A stretch of 64,000 bases of DNA. It comes from Desulfosporosinus youngiae DSM 17734 (lineage in GTDB: Bacteria; Bacillota; Desulfitobacteriia; Desulfitobacteriales; Desulfitobacteriaceae). The stretch covers positions 2,810,226-2,874,225 of the forward strand of contig NZ_CM001441.1 in the NCBI RefSeq assembly GCF_000244895.1, written 5' to 3'. The notes under the pieces were generated by a model. It saw nothing but the letters and a program-made list of their open reading frames with translations. It was not told the DNA's origin and did not search any database. A program made the position numbers and the translations under genes. Of the stretch, positions 1 to 8,609 are shown one piece after another (the first letter of the stretch is position 1; every line of letters starts with the position of its first letter).

Positions 1-777
1 GTAGGTTCCCGCTCTGAGGAAAATCCCTATTGCAGCCGTACTTGCTGTACAAAATCAGTTAAGCTGGCACTTAAAGTCAAGAAGAAAAACCCGGGAGCTA
101 ATGTCTTTATCTTATATCGTGATATGAGAACTTATAGTTACTTTGAAGAGGACTATGAGGAAGCAAGACGCATCGGTATCATCTTCGTCCGCTATAGTGA
201 GAATGCCAAACCGGTTGTTGCTAAAGAAGGGGATGCCCTTGTTGTAACAATTAATGATCATGTCTTAGACAGGCCCATTGAAATTGAAACAGATGTGCTT
301 TGCTTAGCTGCTGCTATTAAAGCCCCTGAAGACGGCAAGAAACTCTCCAAGTGGTTCAAAATTCCGCTCAATGCCGACGGATTCTTCTTAGAGGCTCATA
401 TGAAGCTGCGTCCCGTTGACTTCAGTACGGATGGAGTGTTTATGGCCGGTATTGCCCACAGTCCGAAGAACATGGAAGAAGTCATTGCCCAGGCTAAAGC
501 AGCGGCAGGACGTGCAGGGGTAGCCTTGTCTAAGGATCAAGTAGAATCAGCGGGTCTGAATGCCTTTGTCAATAAACGCAAATGTACCGCTTGCGGAACC
601 TGTGAGGCTGTCTGTTCAGCTAAAGCAGTCACCGTTGATCATGAAAATCGCGTAGCAGTTGTTAATGATGCCTTATGTAAAGGCTGCGGAGCATGTGCTT
701 CCAGTTGCCGCTGCGGCGCTATCAGTCTCAGAGGATGTACCAACGAGCAAATTGTCGAGATGTTAAACTCCCTATAG
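1..777 (+). CDS. hdrA: HdrA-like heterodisulfide reductase subunit A, 3' part only
   Basis: The reading frame is open from base 1, so the gene begins upstream of the window and only the last 258 residues are seen. The visible part starts inside the HdrA/QmoA signature (VGSRSEENPYCSRTCC), continues through the end of the FAD-binding fold, and finishes with two ferredoxin-type [4Fe-4S] motifs (CTACGTCEAVC, then CKGCGACASSC). In the family this flavoprotein is the bifurcation or relay core that collects electrons from the partner oxidoreductase and passes them to HdrB/C-type subunits in the cytoplasm. It is followed after 39 bp by flxD and belongs to the same transcript as the next five genes. 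QmoA is the main alternative, but the flanking MvhD/FlxA-type genes favour HdrA. Confidence 0.9.
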   Translation, partial: VGSRSEENPYCSRTCCTKSVKLALKVKKKNPGANVFILYRDMRTYSYFEEDYEEARRIGIIFVRYSENAKPVVAKEGDALVVTINDHVLDRPIEIETDVLCLAAAIKAPEDGKKLSKWFKIPLNADGFFLEAHMKLRPVDFSTDGVFMAGIAHSPKNMEEVIAQAKAAAGRAGVALSKDQVESAGLNAFVNKRKCTACGTCEAVCSAKAVTVDHENRVAVVNDALCKGCGACASSCRCGAISLRGCTNEQIVEMLNSL

Positions 778-816
778 ATTTTGGGCACCTAACTAACTAG
801 GGAAAGGTAGATGATT

Positions 817-1284
817 ATGGGAGAAATTCAGGTAGAAACTGAAACGAAAAACTATGAGCCAAAAATTGCAGCCTTCTTGTGTAACTGGTGCAGTTATGCA
901 GGTGCAGACCTTGCAGGCGTTGGCAGAATTCAATATCCGGCTACAATCAGAACCATCAGAGTCCCATGTTCCGGAAGAATCAATCCTTTATATGTTCTGA
1001 AAGCAATGGCCAATGGGGCGGACGGGGTTTTAGTATCCGGATGCCACCCGGGGGATTGCCACTATATCAGCGGAAACTATGTGGCACGAAGAAAATTTGC
1101 CCTAATTAAATCATTGCTGAACCATGTAGGTTTAGAGGAAGACCGGGTCAATTTCTCTTGGGTATCAGCAGCGGAAGGTATTCGTTTTGCGGAAGTTGTA
1201 AAAGGAGTTACCGAGCGTGTTAGTGCCCTTGGTCCTAATAACGGGATATTTAAAGTAGATGACGGGGGTGCAGCGGGTGAATAA
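817..1284 (+). CDS. flxD: MvhD/FlxD family iron-sulfur electron-transfer subunit
   Basis: A small subunit (155 aa from the chosen start) that in related complexes carries a [2Fe-2S] cluster and links HdrA to an electron-donating module (hydrogenase in methanogens, FlxABC in fermenters and sulfate reducers). The N-terminal FLCNWCSYAGADLAG, the central VPCSGR and the GCHPGDCHY motifs hold the conserved cysteines of the family. An in-frame ATG lies at 811, but the GGAAAGG at 801-807 is only 3 nt from it and 9 nt from the ATG at 817, so 817 is preferred. The 3' end overlaps the next gene by 26 nt, implying translational coupling. Confidence 0.88.
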   Translation: MGEIQVETETKNYEPKIAAFLCNWCSYAGADLAGVGRIQYPATIRTIRVPCSGRINPLYVLKAMANGADGVLVSGCHPGDCHYISGNYVARRKFALIKSLLNHVGLEEDRVNFSWVSAAEGIRFAEVVKGVTERVSALGPNNGIFKVDDGGAAGE

Positions 1285-2227
1285 TGTCATTAGCGATATC
1301 CGGGAAAAGGCCCGTCAGTTGCTGGCTGAAGGCAAAGTCGATGTAGTTATCGGCTACGAAAAAGGATCCTTACCTCTTAAAGCGACCCCATGCTTTGTGC
1401 ATTCTCCTGAAGGTGCCGATTTATTGATCTGGGATGAAACCTGTGAGAATAACTTAGCTGGGTACGTTGCTCAGACTCCTGGCAAAAAAGCCATTATCGC
1501 TAAAGGGTGTGACAGCCGCGCTCTGGCGGTCCTTTTACAAGAAAACCAACTGGTCAGAGATGACCTGTATATCATCGGGGTTTCCTGTCATGGCGTTATC
1601 GATCAACGGAAAATCGGAGCTGACGTCGGAGAAATCCTAGAGGCTGGTATCAGTGACGGAAAAATATCCGTTAAAGGGATGGAAGGAGATAAGGAGTATC
1701 TTTTTGCTGAACTTAAAGACGCTACCTGTCAGACCTGCCGTTATCCCAACCCGGTTATGGAAGATGTTCATATTGGGGAAACCATCCAAGTTTCTCAAGA
1801 CGCCCCGGACTTTGCTGATGTTATCGCTTTAGAAGAAAAATCAGCGGGCGAACGCCAGGATTATTTCAAAGAGCAAATGAGCAAATGCATCCGCTGTTAT
1901 GCTTGTCGCAATGCATGTCCATTATGCTATTGCCAGGAATGTTTCGTGGACTGCAACTCCCCAAGATGGCTGACAGGCGGAGTAAACCGCGCCGAAAATC
2001 TCTTCTTCCAAGCCGGACGTGTCATGCACTTAGCCGGCCGGTGTGTCGATTGCGGTGCCTGCACTCGTGCTTGTCCGCAAGGTGTCGATATCCGGGCCTT
2101 GAACCGCAAGATGACCAAAGATGTTTACGTTATGTATAATCACGAAGCCGGTATCAGTGAAGATGGCAAACCTGCTCTTAATGAGTATACAACCAATGAT
2201 CCAGAACAGTTCTTGGTAAAGGAGTGA
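1259..2227 (+). CDS. Flx-type 4Fe-4S / F420-hydrogenase-beta-like subunit (FlxC-like)
   Basis: A 322-aa cytoplasmic iron-sulfur protein. The first 150 residues resemble the FrhB/FdhB-type fold found in subunits that work with NADH or F420 oxidoreductases. The C-terminal half holds CIRCYACRNACPLCYC and CVDCGACTRACPQGVDI, two ferredoxin-like clusters, plus extra cysteines (ATCQTC near residue 157, CQECFVDC). It sits between flxD and another 4Fe-4S subunit, the arrangement of FlxABCD-HdrABC described in Desulfovibrio vulgaris. The start is uncertain: ATG 1259 overlaps flxD by 26 nt, while GTG 1277 has a better spaced GGGGGTG upstream. Assigning the exact Flx letter is inference. Confidence 0.75.
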   Translation: MTGVQRVNNVISDIREKARQLLAEGKVDVVIGYEKGSLPLKATPCFVHSPEGADLLIWDETCENNLAGYVAQTPGKKAIIAKGCDSRALAVLLQENQLVRDDLYIIGVSCHGVIDQRKIGADVGEILEAGISDGKISVKGMEGDKEYLFAELKDATCQTCRYPNPVMEDVHIGETIQVSQDAPDFADVIALEEKSAGERQDYFKEQMSKCIRCYACRNACPLCYCQECFVDCNSPRWLTGGVNRAENLFFQAGRVMHLAGRCVDCGACTRACPQGVDIRALNRKMTKDVYVMYNHEAGISEDGKPALNEYTTNDPEQFLVKE

Positions 2228-2237
2228 GGTGAAGATA

Positions 2238-3254
2238 ATGAAGATAAGTAAAGAAAAATTCGGCCAGGTATTTGATGCTTTAACCGCTGAGTACCAAATC
2301 ATTGCTCCTGTCAGTGATGCGAACGGTATTGCTTTCAAAGGAGTCAAAAGCTTCTCAGAAGTCAAGCAAGATTATCTAAATTCTAAACTTCCTCCCAAAG
2401 CCTTCTTTTTCCCTCAGCATGAAAAACTCATGTCTTACAAGAAAGAGGGTAAAGATGTAACCGTTAAGAGCGAACTTAAGGTAGAGGACACCGTTCTTTT
2501 TGGGATCAGACCCTGTGACGCTAAGGGGATGCAGCTCTTAGATATGGTCTTTAAAAATGATCAATATACCGACCCTTATTATTATGAGCGACGTGAAAAA
2601 GCTGTGATCATCGGGGTCGCCTGCACCAAAATAGCGCCTACTTGTTTCTGCTCCTCATTTGGTATTTCTCCTGCCGGCAGTGAAGGTTCCGATATCCTTC
2701 TCATCGACCTCGGAGATTCCTATGAAGTCGAAGTGATCACAGAAAAAGGGAAGGCCTTAGCCGCCCGTTTCGAATCCCTCTCAGAACTTTCCGCGGATGA
2801 GCAAGCCTTAGTTGCCAAACTGAAGAGTGCGGAAACCGCCAGTAAAGTTGATCTCTCAAACACCACCAGTAAGCTTGATAAAATGTTTAATAGTCCTTTC
2901 TGGGATACTCTCCAGGAAAAGTGCATTGGGTGTAATGTTTGTTCGTTCTCATGTCCTACCTGCCATTGCTTTGACATTTCTGAAGAAGTACGCAAGAATG
3001 AGGGCACCAGAGTACGAACCTGGGATGCTTGTATGGCTCCTCTCTTTACCCTTCATGGCTCCGGTCATAATCCCCGGGATAAGAAAAAAGCCCGCTGGCG
3101 TCAGCGTTTAATGCACAAGTTTAACTATTATGTCCATAACAATGGGGCTATGGCGTGCGTAGGCTGTGGTCGCTGCATAAAGAGTTGCCCGGTTAATATG
3201 GATATACGGCAAGTCATTGATGGGGCTAACAAAGCAGAATTGGTGGTGGAATGA
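2238..3254 (+). CDS. 4Fe-4S dicluster subunit, HydB/AsrA-like (FlxB-like)
   Basis: A 338-aa protein of the sulfhydrogenase-beta / anaerobic sulfite reductase subunit A type, expected to pass electrons between the flavoprotein FlxA and FlxD/HdrA. Visible features are FGIRPCDAKG near residue 87, a cysteine-rich CTKIAPTCFCSSFG, and C-terminal clusters CIGCNVCSFSCPTCHC and CVGCGRCIKSCPVN. The GTG at 2229 is a possible start, but ATG 2238 has GAGGTG (2226-2231) at good spacing. The end overlaps flxA by 4 nt (ATGA). No transmembrane segment is seen, so the complex is probably soluble. Confidence 0.8.
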   Translation: MKISKEKFGQVFDALTAEYQIIAPVSDANGIAFKGVKSFSEVKQDYLNSKLPPKAFFFPQHEKLMSYKKEGKDVTVKSELKVEDTVLFGIRPCDAKGMQLLDMVFKNDQYTDPYYYERREKAVIIGVACTKIAPTCFCSSFGISPAGSEGSDILLIDLGDSYEVEVITEKGKALAARFESLSELSADEQALVAKLKSAETASKVDLSNTTSKLDKMFNSPFWDTLQEKCIGCNVCSFSCPTCHCFDISEEVRKNEGTRVRTWDACMAPLFTLHGSGHNPRDKKKARWRQRLMHKFNYYVHNNGAMACVGCGRCIKSCPVNMDIRQVIDGANKAELVVE

Positions 3255-4096
3255 TGCAACAGAATCCATATATCCCGATAACAATGAAGCTCATTAAAAA
3301 TTTAGTGGAAACTGAAGATAGACTGATCAATACCTTCACCTTTGAGTTTCTCAACAAGCAAGATGAGGAAAACTTCAAATATATGCCCGGCCAGTTTGCG
3401 GAAATCAGCGCCTATGGTCATGGAGAAGCACCTTTTGGAATCGCAACCTCCCCGACCGAGCCTGGAATTCTAAAGTTTTCGGTTGCTAAAGTAGGATGTG
3501 TCTCTAATGCCCTGCACCTTTTAGAAGAAGGTACTATGGTAGGGGTTAGAGGACCAATGGGTAATTACTATCCGCTTGAAAAGTTTAAAGGGAAAAACGT
3601 TGTTATTATCGGCGGAGGTTTTGCGTTTACAACTCTGCGTGCCCTGGCAAAATATATGCTCGATGACAAACATCGCGGGGACTATGGTGACATTACGGTT
3701 ATTTACGGTGCCAGAAACCCTGGCTTATTGCTCTATAAAGAAGAATTAGCCGAGTGGGAAAACAATCCCAACATTAATCTGGTAACAACTATTGACAGAC
3801 CTGCGGAAGGCTGGACTAAACACGTAGGCTTCATTCCTAGCATCACGGAACAAATTGCTCCTTCTTCCGTAGATACCTATGCAGTCGTTTGCGGACCGCC
3901 AGCCATGATTAAATTTACCTTGCCGGTCTTAGAAAAGTTAAAGTTTACTCCGGAAAGTATTTATACCTCCTTAGAGATGCGCATGAAGTGCGGTCTGGGA
4001 ATCTGCGGTCGTTGCAATATCGGTACGGAATATGTATGTAAGGATGGCCCGGTCTTCTCCATGGCTCAATTAAAAGAATTACCTAATGAATATTAA
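3251..4096 (+). CDS. flxA: FlxA-like FAD/NAD(P)-binding oxidoreductase subunit
   Basis: A 281-aa ferredoxin-NADP reductase-fold protein, close in layout to AsrB and the PyrK subunit of dihydroorotate dehydrogenase. The FAD-binding stretch MPGQFAEISAYGHGEAPFGI lies near residue 44, the pyridine nucleotide loop VVIIGGGFAFTTLRAL near 117, the CGPPAMI motif near 218, and a C-terminal MKCGLGICGRCNIG gives the cysteines of a [2Fe-2S] cluster. In the family it oxidises NADH and feeds the Flx/Hdr chain. Its start codon overlaps the previous stop (ATGA), and the HdrD-like gene follows after 23 nt. Confidence 0.87.
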   Translation: MMQQNPYIPITMKLIKNLVETEDRLINTFTFEFLNKQDEENFKYMPGQFAEISAYGHGEAPFGIATSPTEPGILKFSVAKVGCVSNALHLLEEGTMVGVRGPMGNYYPLEKFKGKNVVIIGGGFAFTTLRALAKYMLDDKHRGDYGDITVIYGARNPGLLLYKEELAEWENNPNINLVTTIDRPAEGWTKHVGFIPSITEQIAPSSVDTYAVVCGPPAMIKFTLPVLEKLKFTPESIYTSLEMRMKCGLGICGRCNIGTEYVCKDGPVFSMAQLKELPNEY

Positions 4097-4119
4097 TCAA
4101 GTCGGAGGTGATAGTAAGA

Positions 4120-5358
4120 ATGGCTGAAGCCCTTAAAGTTAAAGACTTTGATCCAACCCTGAGAGATGAAGTAGCTGGATTATTAAAAGGCTATGATTTT
4201 TCCAATTGCCTGACTTGCGGTATGTGTACGGCCGGGTGTAAGTACAGTGATTTAGTTGAGGATAATGATCCTCGTAAATTCATTCGCAAAGTTGCCCTTG
4301 GATTACGCGAAGAAGTAGAAAATGATCCTTTTGTCTGGAATTGCAATATGTGTGAACGTTGTACCGTTGAATGTCCAATGGGTGTTAATATTGCAGCTAT
4401 CACAAGAGCTTTCCGAGGAAAAACTCCTGTACCTCCCGGTCATTTACAAATTATTGCTGATGACCATGTCAGAACCGGTAACCAGATGGCTGTAGAACAA
4501 CTCGATTACGATGAAACTCTGGAATGGCTTGAAGAAGAACTCCAGAAAGAGCTCAATGATCCAACTTATAAGATACCTATTAACAAGCCGGATGCAGATT
4601 TTATGTTTGGCTTCAATGCTAGAGAAGTTAAGCATTATCCCCATGAACTCCAGACTATTTTACATGTATTTGCGGCAGCTAAAGCTAATTATACTCTTAG
4701 CAGCAAGCGCTGGGATGCGACTAATATCTGTCTGTTCACAGGAAAGAACGATCAATTCCAGGAAATCACCCGTCCGCTCTTTGAAGAAGTAGAGCGTTTA
4801 AACGCTAAGGAATTAATCGTTACAGAATGTGGTCACGCTTTCCGCTCTTGTAAAATGTTCCAACGCACCTACTGGAAAGGAAAGCAGTTCCCTGTACGTC
4901 ACATCGTCGAGCTTTACGCCGATTGGATTAAAGAAGGCAGATTAAAACTGGATAAGAGCAAAAACCCACTGCCGGTTACCCTTCACGATCCTTGTAATAC
5001 AGTTCGTAAGGAAGGGGTTTATGAACCCCAGCGCTATGTTATCAAACATGTCGTTGAAGACTATCGCGAAATGAATCCGGATGGCAAGTACAACATTTGT
5101 TGCGGAGCCGGCGGCGGAGCTCTGGCTGTTGCTGCAACTAAGCAGCAGCGGATGGTTAAAGCGAAACCAAAAGTTGATCAATTAGTGGCTTCCGGAGCAA
5201 AGATTGGCTGTATTCCCTGTCATAACTGTATTGACCAGTTTAATGATATGAATAAGTTCTATAAGCTAAAAATGAAAATGGTGCATCTCAGTACACTCAT
5301 CGAAAATGCTCTGGTTCCCGATGAAGTGCCGGAGAGTGCGGCAGAAGCAGAAGCATAG
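4120..5358 (+). CDS. HdrD/DsrK-like (HdrC+HdrB-type) iron-sulfur reductase subunit
   Basis: A 412-aa protein combining an HdrC-like N-terminus (Cys30, 33, 36, 40 and Cys75, 78, 81, 85) with an HdrB-like C-terminus. The latter has a degenerate first CCG region (ECGHAFRSC) and a complete second CCG domain (LHDPCN, CCGAGGG, CIPCHNC), which in HdrB binds the noncubane [4Fe-4S] clusters that cleave a disulfide. It probably replaces separate hdrB and hdrC in this operon and acts on an unknown thiol/disulfide or sulfur compound. An upstream in-frame GTG at 4108 is part of the Shine-Dalgarno GGAGGTG (4104-4110), so ATG 4120 is the start. A clear paralogue lies at 23098-24327. Confidence 0.88.
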   Translation: MAEALKVKDFDPTLRDEVAGLLKGYDFSNCLTCGMCTAGCKYSDLVEDNDPRKFIRKVALGLREEVENDPFVWNCNMCERCTVECPMGVNIAAITRAFRGKTPVPPGHLQIIADDHVRTGNQMAVEQLDYDETLEWLEEELQKELNDPTYKIPINKPDADFMFGFNAREVKHYPHELQTILHVFAAAKANYTLSSKRWDATNICLFTGKNDQFQEITRPLFEEVERLNAKELIVTECGHAFRSCKMFQRTYWKGKQFPVRHIVELYADWIKEGRLKLDKSKNPLPVTLHDPCNTVRKEGVYEPQRYVIKHVVEDYREMNPDGKYNICCGAGGGALAVAATKQQRMVKAKPKVDQLVASGAKIGCIPCHNCIDQFNDMNKFYKLKMKMVHLSTLIENALVPDEVPESAAEAEA

Positions 5359-5413
5359 GATTCTCGTGAAATCGAAGATCCGATCATTAGAGACTAGGAA
5401 TTTTAGGTGATAG

Positions 5414-5457
5414 AAAGCCCCGTCGGCGGAATTAACCGCATCGAACGGGGCTTTTTC
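5414..5457 (+). terminator. Rho-independent terminator of the hdrA-flx-hdrD operon
   Basis: AAAGCCCCGT (5414-5423) pairs with ACGGGGCTTT (5445-5454) around a 21-nt loop, followed by a T-run. It lies 56 bp after the stop of the hdrD-like gene and closes the operon. Confidence 0.85.
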
Positions 5458-5571
5458 TTGCTATCAGACCCCCAGGATTCTTGCTTTATGCGTGGACATT
5501 TATGTCGATATAAGATAGAATTACCGTGATTATAGTCTTTAATGATTAATCTACTAATCTTGGAGGGTAGA

Positions 5572-5862
5572 ATGGTTAAATGGATAACTGTTCTCATAGC
5601 AGAGCCCGGAAAAGATCCTGAACTTCGGGAAATGCCTAATAATCTTAAGGCTTTCGAATTAACCATTGGGGGTTATCTTGAGATCGTTGAGAGCGTACGT
5701 CCGGGGTGTTCAATCATATACAATGGAAACTACCCCCTGGCCCAAAAGCCTCAAAAACGAGGGGATATTGAAGGAACCTTTATTATAGTTCGTGTGGACC
5801 CTCCTGATCCGGTATCCCTTAGTCAGGATGATATTGAAATTCTTTCAGAAGTCTATAAATGA
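5572..5862 (+). CDS. DUF3846 domain protein
   Basis: A 96-aa protein with the DUF3846 pattern: an N-terminal strand WITVLIAEPGKDPELREM, the central IGGYLEIVE, and a C-terminal GTFIIVRV. Function of the family is unknown; members are often carried by phages, plasmids and mobile elements as well as chromosomes. GGAGGG at 5562-5567 is correctly spaced from the ATG at 5572, so the in-frame ATG at 5542 is not used. The gene stands alone between the Flx-Hdr terminator and degV. The family call is from remembered motif pattern and is moderately sure. Confidence 0.7.
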   Translation: MVKWITVLIAEPGKDPELREMPNNLKAFELTIGGYLEIVESVRPGCSIIYNGNYPLAQKPQKRGDIEGTFIIVRVDPPDPVSLSQDDIEILSEVYK

Positions 5863-5950
5863 ACTAGTTATAACAAATTATAATTAGTTGAAATAACTGC
5901 ATGCTAGATGAAATAAGGTAATTAGCATGTAATGAAAGCGAGCTAAAAAG

Positions 5951-6808
5951 ATGGCAGTACAGGTTTTGACGGATAGCACAAGTTACCTGCGGGAAGATAT
6001 TCGAAACCAATTAAATATCAGAATGGTTTCCTTAAATCTTTCGTTTGGAACCGACAGCATGAGGGAAATTGACATTGATAATGAGACATTTTACACAAGG
6101 ATGGCTGAGAGAGGAATTCCCACATCTTCACAGCCTTCTGTCGGAGATATGTATCATGAAATGAAACGTGTTATTGAAATGGGCGATAGTCTGTGCTGCA
6201 TTTTCCTGTCGTCAGAAATGAGTGGTACTTTTGCAACGAGTCAAACCGTAAAAGAAATGATTTTGGAGAAGTATGAGAATGCTCAGATAGAGATCATTGA
6301 TTCCAGGTCAAATTGCATGCAGCTTGGCTTTGCTGCGGTTAGGGCAGCAAGAGCTGCTCAAGCAGGGAAGACACTTGATCAGGTGAAAGAAGCTGCCTTA
6401 GAAACTATAAAAAGGAGTAGATTCTTATTTATCCCCGAGAATCTTGAATACTTGAAAAAGGGCGGCAGAATAGGCGGTGCAAGTGCTTTAATCGGAAACC
6501 TTTTTAAAATAATTCCTATACTGACTGTAGAAGATGGTAAAACAAATGTTTTAATGAAGGTCAGAACCAAGAATAGCGCAGTTTTAGCTATGGTTGATAA
6601 AATGCTGCAGGATATAAGCGCCTATGGTTTAGGAGAGATTGCCGTTCATCATATCCAGTGTCTAAATGAAGCAAAAACGCTTGCCAAACTGATCAAAGAT
6701 AAGTTAAACGCAGATATAGATATTATGGATATTGGACCTGTCATCGGTTTACATGTAGGTCCCGGTGCAATTGGAATAGCATACTATACTGAAAAGGCTA
6801 TGAGATAA
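5951..6808 (+). CDS. DegV family protein (FakB-like fatty-acid binding protein)
   Basis: A 285-aa DegV-fold protein. It opens with the family signature VLTDSTSYL, has TSQPSVGDM near residue 57, LSSEMSGTF near 93, an IDSRSN motif near 118, and the lysine/arginine loop LKKGGRIGGASALIGNLF near 167 typical of the family; the C-terminal HVGPGAIGIAY matches the usual end. Characterised members (FakB) bind a fatty acid and present it to FakA kinase for phospholipid synthesis. No fakA is visible nearby, so the substrate is not assigned. Length is normal for the family. Confidence 0.9.
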   Translation: MAVQVLTDSTSYLREDIRNQLNIRMVSLNLSFGTDSMREIDIDNETFYTRMAERGIPTSSQPSVGDMYHEMKRVIEMGDSLCCIFLSSEMSGTFATSQTVKEMILEKYENAQIEIIDSRSNCMQLGFAAVRAARAAQAGKTLDQVKEAALETIKRSRFLFIPENLEYLKKGGRIGGASALIGNLFKIIPILTVEDGKTNVLMKVRTKNSAVLAMVDKMLQDISAYGLGEIAVHHIQCLNEAKTLAKLIKDKLNADIDIMDIGPVIGLHVGPGAIGIAYYTEKAMR

Positions 6809-6871
6809 TGCTATAATAAATTGATGTCACGTAAACGTATTATTACTGCACAGAAAGAGGTTTGGGTAGTC

Positions 6872-7099
6872 ATGATGTACCAATACAACGGCATTATTTT
6901 TAAAAATGCCAATCCGAAACATGCGGACGGCACTAGAGCTTGGAGCCAGATCTGTAGAATATGCGTTTCAAAGCATAAAATTGATCGCAGTATGTTAGAG
7001 CCCGTTTGAAGCGGGCTATGTGGTGTGCAGGGCTGTACACGTCAAGCTGGTTTCTATATCAATTTTGAGGACGGAGAATTAACCGAATTTCCCGATTGA
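6872..7099 (+). pseudogene. Small two-CxxC zinc-ribbon-like protein interrupted by an in-frame TGA
   Basis: From ATG 6872 (or 6875) the frame reads MMYQYNGIIFKN...TRAWSQICRICVSKHKI...MLEPV, stops at TGA 7007-7009, then continues in the same frame with SGLCGVQGCTRQAGFYINF...FPD to TGA 7097-7099. The halves fit as one 75-codon protein with two cysteine pairs (CRIC, CGVQGC), as expected for a small zinc-binding protein, and the second half keeps good coding character. AAAGAGG at 6854-6860 could serve as ribosome binding site. A single GGA-to-TGA change is the simplest cause; a sequencing error or UGA recoding is not excluded. No SECIS-type hairpin was obvious just after the codon. Confidence 0.65.
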
Positions 7100-7187
7100 A
7101 TTTCTAAAACCTTATGACTCATGTTATAATTAGGTAAGTACATTATATGAGCTTGCCTGAATTTTAGAGTTACGGAGGATTTTAGCC

Positions 7188-7442
7188 ATGCCAAAACTCA
7201 ATAAACTTTTATGGACAATTGCGATTCTGGTTATTGGTAGTTTCACAATAATTTTTTCCTTTAGTATCCTTGTGATTGGTGCTGTGATGGTCACCTTATA
7301 TGGGCTGTACCGGCACTATTTTCCCAAAAAGAGAAAATCCACGCTATATCATACAAAAACTCAAATGTATACGTTCGGTGAAGTCGTCGATGTAAAATCT
7401 GAAGTCATTCATGAAACAATAGACATTAAAAAAATTAACTAG
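7188..7442 (+). CDS. Small membrane protein of unknown function
   Basis: An 84-aa protein, not recognised. Residues about 8-42 are strongly hydrophobic and could form one long or two short membrane segments, followed by a basic stretch RHYFPKKRKST and a polar tail, which predicts the tail in the cytoplasm by the positive-inside rule. It has a good ribosome binding site (ACGGAGGA before the ATG). It is monocistronic: the neighbour upstream is the broken zinc-ribbon gene and a terminator follows. Confidence 0.65.
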   Translation: MPKLNKLLWTIAILVIGSFTIIFSFSILVIGAVMVTLYGLYRHYFPKKRKSTLYHTKTQMYTFGEVVDVKSEVIHETIDIKKIN

Positions 7443-7519
7443 AGAATTTAATTTATTATCTAAGCTGAATTCTAGTTCTCGTATTTTCGTCTAAAACTTA
7501 TAATGCTTAGTTTACACAG

Positions 7520-7560
7520 ATAAGCCATCGCTTTTTATAGGCGGTGGTTATTTTTATTTG
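7520..7560 (+). terminator. Rho-independent terminator after the small membrane protein
   Basis: CCATCGC pairs with GCGGTGG (one G-U) around an 8-nt AT-rich loop, followed by a T-rich tail near 7548-7558. Confidence 0.7.
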
Positions 7561-7677
7561 TAAGTTAAGATTTTTAAAAATTAATTTTGTGATTACTGGT
7601 TTTGGTCAAGTCATAGGATGATCAGCAAACTTATCCCTGGAATATAATACCACATACTCAGGGAAGGAGGACCATAC

Positions 7678-8526
7678 ATGATAGGTGAAAACAAACGGGT
7701 AGAAGAAATGAACTATTTTGAACTGATAGCTTGGCTTGGTATAGGAAGTTCTCATCCAGGAGGTTTTCCCGCAACTAAACAAAATCTGGATGCTGTCCAA
7801 ATAAAACCCGAGGAATATGTACTTGATGCCGGATGCGGAAGCGGGCTGACCGCTTGTCATTTGGCCAAAACAGTCGGATGCAAGATCATGGGTATTGATA
7901 TAAATTCTCAGATGATTGAAAAAGCACGGCAAAGAGCAGAGAAAGAGGGAGTATCCCATTTAGTCGAGTTTAAGGTTGCAGATGTTTATGAACTGCCTTT
8001 TGCGGATAACCAATTTGATGTCGTTATTGCCGAGTCAATTGCGGTCTTTCTAGACAAGGTAAAAGTGTATCGGGAACTTTATCGAGTCCTAAAACCCGAG
8101 GGCAGAGTTGCGGATTTAGAAATGGCCATATTGAAAGAAATGCCTGCGGCAGTCAGACATCAAATGGAGGAATGTTTTGGTTCGGGCACGAATCCCTTAC
8201 CTTTCCAAGAATGGCTTGAGGCATTAGCACAAGCGGGATTTCAGGATGTAGATATTAAAAATCCACAGCCCTTAAGAGATAACGGCAATATTGTCTTAAA
8301 CGAGCTGAAAAAGGATTGGGTGCTCGTGAAAGACCTCATGTCTAAAATTAACAGGCAGCCTGGCTTAGTGCGCCGTTTGCAGAAAAATGCCGGTTTTATG
8401 AAGAGGAACCGCAGTTACTTTGGCTTTGGTCTGGTTTATGGACGAAAACCAACTCCCCCGCCCCTTAAATTGGGATTCAAAGACCGGCTATGGCAGGTTT
8501 TGTTCCGCAGAAAGCCTAGACAGTGA
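7678..8526 (+). CDS. Class I SAM-dependent methyltransferase (UbiE/MenG-like)
   Basis: A 282-aa protein with a Rossmann methyltransferase domain in its first two thirds: motif I VLDAGCGSGLTACHLA near residue 43, the acidic GIDINSQMIEKA after strand 2, VADVYELPFADNQFDVV (motif II region), and a post-motif YRVLKPEGRV. This type transfers a methyl group from SAM to a small molecule. The basic C-terminus (about 70 residues) has no recognised domain. GGAAGGAGG precedes the ATG at 7678. No neighbour hints at the substrate. Confidence 0.82.
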   Translation: MIGENKRVEEMNYFELIAWLGIGSSHPGGFPATKQNLDAVQIKPEEYVLDAGCGSGLTACHLAKTVGCKIMGIDINSQMIEKARQRAEKEGVSHLVEFKVADVYELPFADNQFDVVIAESIAVFLDKVKVYRELYRVLKPEGRVADLEMAILKEMPAAVRHQMEECFGSGTNPLPFQEWLEALAQAGFQDVDIKNPQPLRDNGNIVLNELKKDWVLVKDLMSKINRQPGLVRRLQKNAGFMKRNRSYFGFGLVYGRKPTPPPLKLGFKDRLWQVLFRRKPRQ

Positions 8527-8609
8527 TTACGGGATTTCTTCGCATGTATGGAATTGACAGTTTCTGCTAATCCTATACGGGAACCCTATAGGAGGTAGCT
8601 AATAAAATC

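Noticed and set aside
6872-7099. Selenocysteine at the in-frame TGA
   Set aside because: No SECIS-like hairpin was seen just downstream and no sel genes are in the window; a nonsense change is simpler.
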